Source: Archivesica marissinica (taxonomy: Eukaryota; Mollusca; Bivalvia; Venerida; Vesicomyidae). Taken from it: 64,000 bases of DNA. The notes beneath the pieces are model-generated. The model searched no databases. It was not told the DNA's origin and saw nothing but the letters and a program-made list of their open reading frames with translations. Shown piece by piece: positions 21,596 to 34,000 of this stretch. The position numbers were made by a program, and so were the translations under genes. The stretch spans positions 73,381,749 to 73,445,748 of the forward strand of contig CM026387.1 in assembly GCA_014843695.1 (NCBI GenBank), read 5' to 3'. The first letter of the stretch is position 1. Every line of letters starts with the position of its first letter.

Positions 21596-21813
21596 TTAAC
21601 GGTGTTTGCATGCTGGGTAAAATTAAGGCTATAAATAGTTCAAATAATTGTAGCAGATGATAATTCATTACTATTTGTGTTTTTTTATATGTAACTGAAA
21701 ACTGGAAATATGTCACGGAATTTCTTAAGAATTACATGTGTCGTAAAGACACAATTCCACTGAAATTTCATAACATTTTTAATGTTATTTTCAACGCTAT
21801 CATGCAGAATTAA
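21596..21813 (-). mobile_element. MITE family R, copy in reverse
   Basis: Starts TTAACGGTGTTTGCATGCTG and ends TATCATGCAGAATTAA, with the family interior (ATAGTTCAAATAATTGTAGC; TGTGTCGTAAAGACACA hairpin). Confidence 0.75.
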
Positions 21814-21835
21814 ATGTCTACATCACATAATACTT

Positions 21836-22500
<665 letters not shown>

Positions 22501-22544
22501 ACAAGGGTACTATTGTTGTATATACAAGGTTACTTTTATTTCAT

Positions 22545-23380
22545 TACCGTATTTAGCTATGTATAGTGCGCACATTTCTTACTGAAATCCTCATCCATTT
22601 TATCTACTGCGCATTATACACCAGTACAGACATCAGGACATTTTATTCCGGACCAAAATTTCGTGAAAAAACTGAAATTCGACCCGAACGGCCCACAGTC
22701 ATTTTATAAGTTGTTACATTCGACAATCGTTATAAACTAGCTATTAAAACCAGTTGCCGATAGTCTATATAAATAAATCAAATGAATAAGACCACAAAAT
22801 TAGCATATATTTCGTTTATTTTGGCAAACTTTGAAGAATTTAATTGAAATTAGTAAATGCATAAAAAATGGCGATTTGATAATATCACGTGGTTTTATCG
22901 TATGTAATATTTCCCATACTTTTCGCGTACTTTGCCGTACAATGTACAATGCATTGCATAAAAAAAAAACTTTTTTGGCTGCAGTATTTCAATTGATTGT
23001 AGCGATAATTAATTTCGACAAACCTTTCACAATGGGTCCCAGTTAATTAGGTAGGCTTCACGTGTTGAGAAGTTTTGAGCATCTGTTGACATGTTTGAGA
23101 ACGTGTTGAGATGTTTGAGAACGTGTCGAGAAATTTGAGCAGGTGTGCCTGAGTGCGTTACCGTTACTCGATGAGGTATATCTCGAGTGATTAATATAAG
23201 TTGTAAAAATCACGGAGCACAATTTTTAGCGATTCTTGAGAAATGTTAAATTTTGACTTGGAAAATTGCGTTTTTTACGTGCGCAGTATACATCGGAACT
23301 CAGTTTTTCTGTCGATTTTCGTGCCAGATCGTGGGTGCGCACTATACACGGTAGCGCACTATACATAGCTAAATACGGTA
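22545..23380. mobile_element. DNA transposon with perfect 27-bp terminal inverted repeats
   Basis: The left terminus TACCGTATTTAGCTATGTAT (first 20 of 27 bp, 22545-22571) is exactly inverted at 23354-23380. Both ends carry the outer dinucleotide TA, so a TA target duplication is likely (Tc1/mariner/pogo-type, inference). The subterminal parts repeat a GTGCGCA motif. A 71-codon plus-strand frame (22831-23046) shows no transposase motif, so the element is non-autonomous or decayed. A short SINE-A tail fragment (CTCGAGTGATTAATATAAGT, about 23181) is embedded. Confidence 0.88.
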
Positions 23381-23429
23381 TATGACTTAGCTACCCTAGG
23401 TAGTAGTAGGTACTATACTAAGCAAATTA

Positions 23430-23660
23430 GTGGTCATGATAGCGCAATGGTAGAGCGTTTGCTTCAGGTGCGAAAGTCCAGGAGTTCGAGCCCAGCTGGA
23501 GCAATTACGATTGTACCCTTAGGCAAAGCATTTAAATTCCACGTTGCCTCTTCTCTCTCCCTCGTGGTGATGGATTCCATCAGAATGAGGTCTCGAGAGT
23601 GATTAATATAAGTGTTAAGAACTTGTGTCGCAATCGATCTAAAATAAATTTGTATAAACT
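23430..23660 (+). mobile_element. SINE family A copy 6
   Basis: Full-length plus-strand copy: A box TAGCGCAATGG, B box AGTTCGAGCCC, body and tail to TTTGTATAAACT. Flanking CAAATTAGT at about 23423-23431 and again at about 23664-23672 is a probable target duplication. Confidence 0.92.
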
Positions 23661-23821
23661 AAACAAATTAGTAGAGGTCAATTATATTACACCCCCCTCT
23701 CCCCCCACTTCCGGCATTAAATATGTTCAACTGTATCCCCCTGATATTGAAACAGTTTACATTTGTATTCTCCATAGCATCATATATATAACACCTTACA
23801 TCCATATTCCCTTTGACAAAC

Positions 23822-25067
23822 CAACCATTACATCTATATTTCCACGGACATCAAACACCTTACATCTATATTTCCACGGACATCAAACACCTTACATCCA
23901 TATTTCTCCCGACATCAAACACCGTACATCTATATTTCTCCCGACATCAAACACCTTACATATATATTTCTCCCGACATCAAACACCTTACATCCATATT
24001 TCTCCCGACATCAAACACCTTACATCTATATTTCTCCCGACATCAAACACCTTACATCTATATTTCTCCCGACATCAAACACCGTACATCTATATTTCCC
24101 CTGACATCAAACACCTTACATCTATATTTCCCCAGACATCAAACACCTTACATCTATATTTCTCCCGACATCAAACACCGTACATCTATATTTCCACGGA
24201 CATCAAACACCTTACATCTATATTTCTCCCGACATCAAACACCTTACATCCATATTTCTCCCGACATCAAACACCGTACATCTATATTTCTCCCGACATC
24301 AAACACCTTACATCTATATTTCCACGGACATCAAACACCTTACATATATATTTCTCCCGACATCAAACACCTTACATCCATATTTCTCCCGACATCAAAC
24401 ACCTTACATCTATATTTCTCCCGACATCAAACACCTTACATCCATATTTCTCCCGACATCAAACACCGTACATCTATATTTCTCCCGACATCAAACACCT
24501 TACATCTATATTTCCACGGACATCAAACACCTTACATCTATATTTCTCCCGACATCAAACACCTTACATCCATATTTCTCCCGACATCAAACACCTTACA
24601 TCTATATTTCTCCCGACATCAAACACCTTACATCCATATTTCTCCCAACATCAAACACCGTACATCTATATTTCTCCCAACATCAAACACCTTACATCCA
24701 TATTTCTCCCGACATCAAACACCGTACATCTATATTTCTCCCGACATCAAACACCTTACATCTATATTTCCACGGACATCAAACACCTTACATATATATT
24801 TCTCCCGACATCAAACACCTTACATCCATATTTCTCCCGACATCAAACACCTTACATATATATTTCTCCCGACATCAAACACCTTACATCCATATTTCTC
24901 CCGACATCAAACACCGTACATCTATATTTCTCCCGACATCAAACACCTTACATCTATATTTCCACGGACATCAAACACCTTACATATATATTTCTCCCGA
25001 CATCAAACACCGTACATCCATATTTCTCCCGACATCAAACACCTTACATCTATATTTCTCCCGACAA
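23822..25067. repeat. 32-bp tandem array, about 39 copies
   Basis: The unit contains CCGACATCAAACACCTTACA then TCTATATTTCTC. Subtypes carry CCACGGACATC, CTGACATC or CACCGTACATC. It has no stop codon in two plus-strand frames, so 498- and 421-codon frames cross it although 32 is not a multiple of three; they are artefacts. Confidence 0.98.
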
Positions 25068-25145
25068 TTTTTTTTTAAATGATTGGCAAGCATGATTTTG
25101 ATAAAGGAAAATAATGTACGGCATGATATATAACAAGGCTTTATG

Positions 25146-26346
25146 CGTTAATTACGCCAACTCTGTATACATAGTTCCCACGGCAGTCAAAAACACGTTA
25201 ATTACGCCAACTCTGTATACATAGTTCCCACGGCAGTCAAAAACACGTTAATTACGCCAACTCTGTATACATAGTTCCCACGGCAGTCAAAAACACGTTA
25301 ATTACGCCAACTCTGTATACATAGTTCCCACGGCAGTCAAAAACACGTTAATTACGCCAACTCTGTATACATAGTTCCCACGGCAGTCAAAAACACGTTA
25401 ATTACGCCAACTCTGTATACATAGTTCCCACGGCAGTCAAAAACACGTTAATTACGCCAACTCTGTATACATAGTTCCCACGGCAGTCAAAAACACGTTA
25501 ATTACGCCAACTCTGTATACATAGTTCCCACGGCAGTCAAAAACACGTTAATTACGCCAACTCTGTATACATAGTTCCCACGGCAGTCAAAAACACGTTA
25601 ATTACGCCAACTCTGTATACATAGTTCCCACGGCAGTCAAAAACACGTTAATTACGCCAACTCTGTATACATAGTTCCCACGGCAGTCAAAAACACGTTA
25701 ATTACGCCAACTCTGTATACATAGTTCCCACGGCAGTCAAAAACACGTTAATTACGCCAACTCTGTATACATAGTTCCCACGGCAGTCAAAAACACGTTA
25801 ATTACGCCAACTCTGTATACATAGTTCCCACGGCAGTCAAAAACACGTTAATTACGCCAACTCTGTATACATAGTTCCCACGGCAGTCAAAAACACGTTA
25901 ATTACGCCAACTCTGTATACATAGTTCCCACGGCAGTCAAAAACACGTTAATTACGCCAACTCTGTATACATAGTTCCCACGGCAGTCAAAAACACGTTA
26001 ATTACGCCAACTCTGTATACATAGTTCCCACGGCAGTCAAAAACACGTTAATTACGCCAACTCTGTATACATAGTTCCCACGGCAGTCAAAAACACGTTA
26101 ATTACGCCAACTCTGTATACATAGTTCCCACGGCAGTCAAAAACACGTTAATTACGCCAACTCTGTATACATAGTTCCCACGGCAGTCAAAAACACGTTA
26201 ATTACGCCAACTCTGTATACATAGTTCCCACGGCAGTCAAAAACACGTTAATTACGTCAACTCTGTATACATAGTTCCCACGGCAGTCAAAAACACGTTA
26301 ATTACGCCAACTCTGTATACATAGTTCCCACGGCAGTCAAAAACAC
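25146..26346. repeat. 50-bp tandem array, 24 almost identical copies
   Basis: The unit starts GTTAATTACGCCAACTCTGT and ends CAGTCAAAAACAC. I see a single substitution in the whole 1.2 kb (C to T at 26257). Such uniformity means very recent expansion, strong homogenisation, or an assembly artefact. Confidence 0.99.
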
Positions 26347-27205
26347 TGATAAGATCTTATCTTGGCAGCCATTTTGACTGGCATGTTTTATAAACGACAA
26401 TTACATGATTTTACTAGTAATTCTTTAATTGCAATAACTTTATTAATTTTGGTTTCTTAATATAAAATTTGGTATGATTTTAAAGGTATTGAAATGTAGT
26501 TTTTAAATATTAATTTATCTTTTGACAATGATGTATGGATTATAAATGATAAGAACTTAATTTGCACCTATTTTTGAAAGTCTATTTTCACAGTTGAAAT
26601 ATTAATATACAGGTAAATTATTATGTATTCATTAATGATACGAAATTTGTGAAATGATACAAAAAATATGCCCATTAAGAGCTTTCCAACAATGTATGAA
26701 TGGTGATAGGATGAAAAATAAATATTTTATGAAGAAAACAAAATTACGCTACTATATATTATATATAATATCTGATCAACTTTGCCATTCAAAATGGCAG
26801 CCACAGTAGGAATGATGATGTCACATGGGAACTCTGTATTGATACTAGCTGATCCAAGACCCCTGGGCTCATTTCTCGATTGTCCACCAGAAAACCTTGT
26901 CAAGAGAAAATTGCCATGTCACTAAACATTAATTACTGGAGGCGGGGAATGTAGTCGATGTAGATATACATCATTTGTGACTGCGGAAGTATCTGAAGGT
27001 AAATTATGAACAAATAAAACGATTAGATCCCACACACAGCGCTCCAACAAACAGCACATTAACCCATAACATGCACAATGAATTGGACGGAATGTGCAAA
27101 CAACATAGATCCAGATCAGCTGCGACGTGGCAGCAATAAAGTGGTATGACTGTAAATAAAAAGGGTGGGGTGGTCATGAGAGGGAGGGGGTAACGATGGT
27201 TAATG
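26347..27205. other. Unique AT-rich stretch with small palindromes
   Basis: It opens with the perfect palindrome GATAAGATCTTATC (26348-26361). GGCAGCCATTTTGA (about 26364) recurs nearly inverted as TCAAAATGGCAGCC (about 26788), perhaps ends of an old element. No coding signal. Confidence 0.4.
27059..27140 (-). mobile_element. MITE family Q fragment
   Basis: TTAACCCATAACATGCACAA, GGAATGTGCAAACAACATAG and ATCCAGATCAGC match the right end of the Q copy at 40105-40330, inverted. Confidence 0.65.
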
Positions 27206-28573
27206 ACACATCATCTGACAGTGAATATACATCATCTCACAGTGAATATACAATCATCTCACAGTGAATATACATCATCTCACAGTGAATATACATCATC
27301 TCACAGTGAACATACATCATCTGACAGTGAATATACATCATCTGACAGTGAATATACAGCATCTCACAGTGAATATACATCATCTCATAGTGAATATACA
27401 GCATCTCACAGTGAACATACATCATCTGACAGTGAATATACATCATCTCACAGTGAATATACAGCATCTCACAGTGAATATACAGCATCTCACAGTGAAT
27501 ATACAGCATCTCATAGTGAATATACATCATCTCACAGTGAATATACATCATCTCACAGTGAACATACATCATCTCACAGTGAATATACAGCATCTCACAG
27601 TGAATATACAGCATCTCACAGTGAATATACAGCATCTCATAGTGAATATACATCATCTCACAGTGAATATACATCATCTCAGTGATAATACATCATCTCC
27701 CAGTGAATATACATCATCTCACAGTGAATATACAATCATCTCACAGTGAATATACAGCATCTCACAGTGAACATACATCATCTCACAGTGAATATATATC
27801 ATCTCCCAGTGAATATACAATCATCTCACAGTGAATATACATCATCTCACAGTGAATATACATCATCTCACAGTGAATATACAGCATCTCACAGTGAATA
27901 TACAATCATCTCACAGTGAATATACATCATCTCACAGTGAATATACAGCATCTCACAGTGAATATACATCATCTCAGTGAATATACATCATCTCAGTGAA
28001 TATACAGCATCTCACAGTGAATATACAGCATCTCACAGTGAATATACAGCATCTCACAGTGAATATACATCATCTCACAGTGAATATACAGCATCTCACA
28101 ATGAATATACAGCATCTCACAGTGAATATACAATCATCTCACAGTGAATATACATCATCTCACAGTGAATATACAGCATCTCACAATGAATATACAGCAT
28201 CTCACAGTGAATATACAATCATCTCACAGTGAATATACATCATCTCACAGTGAATATACAGCATCTCACAGTGAATATACATCATCTCACAGTGAATATA
28301 CAATCATCTCACAGTGAATATACATCATCTCACAGTGAATATACATCATCTCACAGTGAATATACAGCATCTCACAGTGAATATACAGCATCTCACAGTG
28401 AATATACAGCATCTCACAGTGAATATACATCATCTCACAGTGAATATACATCATCTCACAGTGAATATACAGCATCTCACAGTGAATATACATCATCTCA
28501 CAGTGAATATACATCATCTCACAGTGAATATACAGCATCTCACAGTGAATATACATCATCTCACAGTGAATAT
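27206..28573. repeat. 21-bp tandem array, about 64 copies
   Basis: Unit CATCTCACAGTGAATATACA plus G or T, with occasional 3-bp insertions (AATCATC) and 5-bp losses. Because 21 is seven codons, all plus frames and one minus frame are open for long stretches, giving repeats such as SSHSEYT and MYIHCEM. No frame is protected from indels: two-base and three-base changes break the frames repeatedly. Confidence 0.98.
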
Positions 28574-28976
28574 TTGTATTATCAAAGTTATTTGTAAAAT
28601 CTACAATGAATGGTCACGTTATGCTGTTGACAACTTCAATAAATCAATAGCTGACCTTTAACTTCTGAGTATGGCCTTGACCTTTGGAGGTAGGAACCAA
28701 GGTTCGAAAAGGATGGAGCCACTATTTGCAGAAGTACGCAGACAACCAATCTACGTTTGATTCAAAGGAAATGATTTAGATTAATTATTGTTCCATGTTA
28801 CGTCATTCATTGTCATTTTTTAGCTTCTTGACATTAGCACAATTTTGGAGCCACTTTGGTAACATTATCGCTACATGACTCGAGTGGCGATCAACAAGAC
28901 ATTTGCCCACAAGGCAACTGCTTTAAGTCTCGCCTTCCACTAAAGTCGGTGAGACAAAAAATGCTATGAAAATGAA
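28574..28976. other. unannotated stretch
   Basis: No feature recognised beyond short T- and A-rich runs. Confidence 0.5.
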
Positions 28977-28983
28977 ACAATAA

Positions 28984-29153
28984 TTGTTATGTTATATTTC
29001 GGGTTTTACGCCTGCATCAGCACCATTTCGTGCTATATCGCCGGCGGGAGACACGACCTGAGCGGGGCTCGAACCCGTGACCATCAGTGATGATAGGTTA
29101 CAGTGGTATACAAGTCAGCGACCTTAACCACTCGACCACGGAGGCGGACTGAT
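28984..29153 (-). mobile_element. SINE family B, short copy with perfect target duplication
   Basis: The minus strand gives a tRNA-like head (A box TGGTCGAGTGG, B box GGTTCGAGCCC) followed by a shortened body and the TAAAACCCGAAATATAACAT tail. It is flanked by the 12-bp duplication ACAATAATTGTT (28977-28988 and 29154-29165). About 100 bp of body present at 29820-30083 is missing, so this is an internally shorter SINE variant. Confidence 0.93.
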
Positions 29154-29165
29154 ACAATAATTGTT

Positions 29166-29810
29166 TTTTAAAATTGTCACCAATCAATCAATATAAACAT
29201 TCAATAGTTAATGAACGATTGATTATCTACACACATTTTATTTAGCACGTTTGTTCGTACTTTTATGTCAGTTGCATGATTTTCCATTATTTTTACTAAC
29301 GGGGGAAGTCAATGTTTATATTCATGATGTGACATACACAAACACCACTAAATTTCAAATTACCATATTTCATTATTGAAAGTGCAATTTTCATAATGGT
29401 TTTTATAAATTCTGTGTGCCTCAAGATCTCTGCATTTCCAAGTTAATAGTACTTGAATATTATGCAAATAACTCGTCAAAGATTTTTCCTCAAAGATATA
29501 GTCCTGTTCAACAAAATGAAATTGCGCTATATGGGAGTGTCCTGTTTTTAATGCCAGTAATATTAACAAAACATGCTAAAAGTGAATAAACGTGATGTAC
29601 ATACATTACTTTCATTGCTGTTATGGTTTGGTAGGGAGAATATTGCAGAATATTGCAGAATATTGCAGAATATTGGAGCTACGAAGTCTATTGAACAACA
29701 TACTAACACAGTCAAAATAAATTTAAATATTTTTCAACAATGTTCAAGTACATTAGTAATGCTAAAACAATTCTTTACTGCAAAACTTGTGTAATATTAG
29801 TCTTATAACA
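29166..29810. other. unannotated AT-rich stretch
   Basis: A 69-codon minus frame (29360-29569) and a 73-codon plus frame (29573-29794) have no recognisable motif. A 13-bp unit (AATATTGCAGAAT) is repeated about four times near 29638-29672. Confidence 0.45.
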
Positions 29811-29821
29811 AATACAATTGT

Positions 29822-30084
29822 TATGTTATGTTATATTTCGGGTTTTTACGCCCGCATCAGCACCATTTTGGGCTATATTGCCGGCGGGCAGTTTACCTAA
29901 CAACACCTTTCCTGGGCAGGCTAACCAGTACTTGGGTGCACCAACCTCCGTAAGAAACTGCCAACTTTTTCATAGAAATGAGATACGGTCTGAGCGGGGC
30001 TCGAACCCGTGACCATCAGTGATGATAGGTTACAGTGGTATACAAGTCAGCGACCGTAACCACTCGACCACGGAGGCGGACTAA
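29822..30084 (-). mobile_element. SINE family B, full copy with perfect target duplication
   Basis: Flanked by AATACAATTGT (29811-29821 and 30085-30095). On the minus strand the head has A box TGGTCGAGTGG and B box GGTTCGAGCCC separated by a long tRNA-Leu/Ser-like spacing. The body includes GCAGTTTCTTACGGAGGTTG and GGCGATATAGCCCAAAATGG, ending TAAAAACCCGAAATATAACA. Confidence 0.95.
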
Positions 30085-30337
30085 AATACAATTGTATGAT
30101 AGCAACTTTTTAGAAATTGTTTTTTTCTATTTTTTTCCTTCTGTTTCAGGCCCCCTTTCTGAGTAACCCCATTTATTTTCCACATCATAGGTCGAGTAGG
30201 GGTCGAGGAGCATCCCCTATTCACCTTACAATGTATATATACATTTACAATATTCATAATAGATATATGTACATTCATATGATTTACATAGGTTTTTTTT
30301 GCACAACCAAAAAAAAAGAACATAAAAGAAAGATTTG

Positions 30338-30412
30338 ACAGACACTAGACCTCAGTTTAGCATCCCATCTGAAAGACTGTTAATTTTATTAGGGTCAGAC
30401 GGGGGATCGTCT
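30338..30412 (-). mobile_element. SINE family C fragment
   Basis: GACACTAGACCTCAGTTTAG and CTGAAAGACTGTTAATTTTA with TTAGGGTCAGACGGGGGATC match the minus strand of SINE-C; both ends are missing. Confidence 0.75.
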
Positions 30413-30541
30413 GTAGGCGAAATGAGCGGATAACAAATATGTAATATTCTTCCCAATGAAACGATTTGAATAAAATATCAAGCCCTATTTACTAGGACTA
30501 TGTGATACAAACAGTCAAAGAGTAATAACTAATGATGACAT

Positions 30542-30680
30542 TTAACTCTTTGCATGCTAGTGGTGAAAATAACAGTCAATATAAATATTTACGTCATGGA
30601 ATTTCATTAAAATTGTGTCGTAATGGTGCTATGAAATTCCATTGCATATTTCCAGAGTTTTCAGCTACACTGAATAAAAG
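30542..30680 (+). mobile_element. MITE family R, partial copy
   Basis: Begins TTAACTCTTTGCATGCTAGT and continues with the family's ATGGAATTTCATTAAAATTG and CCAGAGTTTTCAGCTAC. The right terminus is lost. Confidence 0.7.
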
Positions 30681-31089
30681 AGATTTAATAAAGCATTAAA
30701 GCATGGACATATGGCATTGCACAGTTCTAACTGAATAATATTATAATTTACTCCCTAATTAAATCTGGACAATGGGCCAAGCTAACAAAAACATTATGTT
30801 CCTGGCAATTGAATCCCCAGAGACATTAGTGAGGTAGGCAAACCAAATGCAATGGACTAGATAATCTAATTGCCATTCTCTACATCCCACACACAACTCA
30901 TTAATAACTGAACAGATGTACAAAACCATCAACATATAATGTTCAGACCATAAAATATTACAGCCATTGTTATATATAAATAATGAATATCAATGTTATT
31001 TGTTATTGTCAAATAATTGGTCTCCATGACAATTGTCAGCATTATGCCATCAATATCTAGCTCAACTGCTGAATACATGTACTATAATT
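30681..31089. other. unannotated AT-rich stretch
   Basis: Nothing recognised before the large tandem array. Confidence 0.5.
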
Positions 31090-34000
31090 ATGTACAATAC
31101 GTGATCTTGTATGTACAATACGTGATCTTGTATGGGTATGTACAATACGTGATCTTGTATGTACAATACGTGATCTTGTATGGGTATGTACAATACGTGA
31201 TCTTGTATGTACAATATGTGATCTTGTATGTACAATACGTGATCTTGTATGTACAATACGTGATCTTGTATGGGTATGTACAATACGTGATCTTGTATGT
31301 ACAATACGTGATCTTGTATGTACAATACGTGATCTTGTATGTACAATACGTGATCTTGTATGGGTATGTACAATACGTGATCTTGTATGTACAATACGTG
31401 ATCTTGTATGTACAATACGTGATCTTGTATGTACAATACGTGATCTTGTGTACAATACGTGATCTTGTATGTACAATACGTGATCTTGTATGTACAATAC
31501 GTGATCTTGTATGGGTATGTACAATACGTGATCTTGTATGTACAATACGTGATCTTGTATGTACAATACGTGATCTTGTATGTACAATACGTGATCTTGT
31601 ATGTACAATACGTGATCTTGTATGGGTATGTACAATACGTGATCTTGTATGTACAATACGTGATCTTGTATGTACAATACGTGATCTTGTATGACAATAC
31701 GTGATTTGTATGTACAATACGTGATCTTGTATGGGTATGTACAATACGTGATCTTGTATGTACAATACGTGATCTTGTATGGGTATGTACAATACGTGAT
31801 CTTGTATGTACAATACGTGATCTTGTATGGGTATGTACAATACGTGATCTTGTATGTACAATATGTGATCTTGTATGTACAATACGTGATCTTGTATGTA
31901 CAATACGTGATCTTGTATGGGTATGTACAATACGTGATCTTGTATGTACAATACGTGATCTTGTATGTACAATACGTGATCTTGTATGTACAATACGTGA
32001 TCTTGTATGGGTATGTACAATACGTGATCTTGTATGTACAATACGTGATCTTGTATGTACAATACGTGATCTTGTATGTACAATACGTGATCTTGTGTAC
32101 AATACGTGATCTTGTATGTACAATACGTGATCTTGTATGTACAATACGTGATCTTGTATGGGTATGTACAATACGTGATCTTGTATGTACAATACGTGAT
32201 CTTGTATGTACAATACGTGATCTTGTATGTACAATACGTGATCTTGTATGTACAATACGTGATCTTGTATGGGTATGTACAATACGTGATCTTGTATGTA
32301 CAATACGTGATCTTGTATGTACAATACGTGATCTTGTATGTACAATACGTGATCTTGTATGTACAATACGTGATCTTGTATGGGTATGTACAATACGTGA
32401 TCTTGTATGTACAATACGTGATCTTGTATGGGTATGTACAATACGTGATCTTGTATGGGTATGTACAATACGTGATCATGTATGGGTATGTACAATACGT
32501 GATCATGTATGGGTATGTACAATACGTGATCTTGTATGGGTATGTACAATACGTGATCTTGTATGGGTATGTACAGTACGTGATCTTGTATGGGTATGTA
32601 CAGTACGTGATCATGTATGGGTATGTACAATACGTGATCTTGTATGGGTATGTACAATACGTGATCATGTATGGGTATGTACAATACGTGATCTTGTATG
32701 GGTATGTACAATACGTGATCTTGTATGGGTATGTACAGTACGTGATCTTGTATGGGTATGTACAATACGTGATATTGTATGGGTATGTACAATACGTGAT
32801 CTTGTATGGGTATGTACAGTACGTGATCTTGTATGGGTATGTATAATACGTGATCTTGTATGGGTATGTACAATACATGATCTTGTAAGGGTATGTACAA
32901 TACGTGATCTTGTACGGGTATGTACAATACGTGATCTTGTATGTGTATGTACAATATGTGATCATGTATGGGTGTGTACAATACGTGATCTTGTATGTGT
33001 ATGTACAATACATGATCTTGTATGGGTGTGTACAATACGTGATCATGTATGGGTGTGTACAATATGTGATCTTGTATGGGTGTGTACAATATGTGATCTT
33101 GTATGGGTATGTACAATACGTGATCTTGTATGGGTGTGTACAATATGTGATCTTGTATGTACAATACGTGATCTTGTATGGGTGTGTACAATACGTGATC
33201 TTGTATGGGTGTGTACAATACGTGATCATGTATGGGTATGTACAATACGTGATCTTGTATGTACAATATGTGATCATGTATGGGTATGTACAATATGTGA
33301 TCTTGTATGGGTATGTACAATACGTGATCATGTGTGGGTATGTACAATATGTGATCTTGTATGGGTATGTACAATACGTGATCATGTATGGGTATGTACA
33401 ATATGTGATCATGTATGGGTATGTACAATACGTGATCTTGTATGTACAATATGTGATCATGTATGGGTATGTACAATACGTGATCTTGTATGGGTATGTA
33501 CAATACGTGATCATGTATGTGTATGTACAATACGTGATCTTGTATGGGTATGTACAATACGTGATCATGTATGGGTATGTACAACACGTGATCTTGTATG
33601 TGTATGTACAATACGTGATCTTGTATGGGTATGTACAATACGTGATCTTGTATGTACAATACGTGATCCTGTATGGGTATGTACAATACGTGATCATGTA
33701 TGGGTATGTACAATACGTGATCATGTATGGGTATGTACAATACGTGATCATGTATGGGTATGTACAATATGTGATCTTGTATGGGTATGTACAATACGTG
33801 ATCTTGTATGGGTGTGTACAATATGTGATCTTGTATGTACAATACGTGATCATGTATGGGTGTGTACAATACGTGATCTTGTATGTGTATGTACAATATG
33901 TGATCTTGTATGTGTATGTACAATATGTGATCATTTATGTGTATGTACAATACGTGATCTTGTATGTGTATGTACAATACATGATCCTGTATGGGTATGT

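Noticed and set aside
23599..25095. 498-codon protein over the 32-bp array
   Set aside because: The unit is 32 bp, so the frame rotates every copy. It is open only because no frame of the unit has a stop. It starts within a SINE.
23822..26346. CRISPR array
   Set aside because: Repeats abut without unique spacers, the DNA is eukaryotic in character and there are no cas genes.
27203..28661. Ser/His/Tyr-rich and MYIHCE-repeat proteins
   Set aside because: The 21-bp array is open in nearly all frames on both strands, and frames are broken by indels at random.
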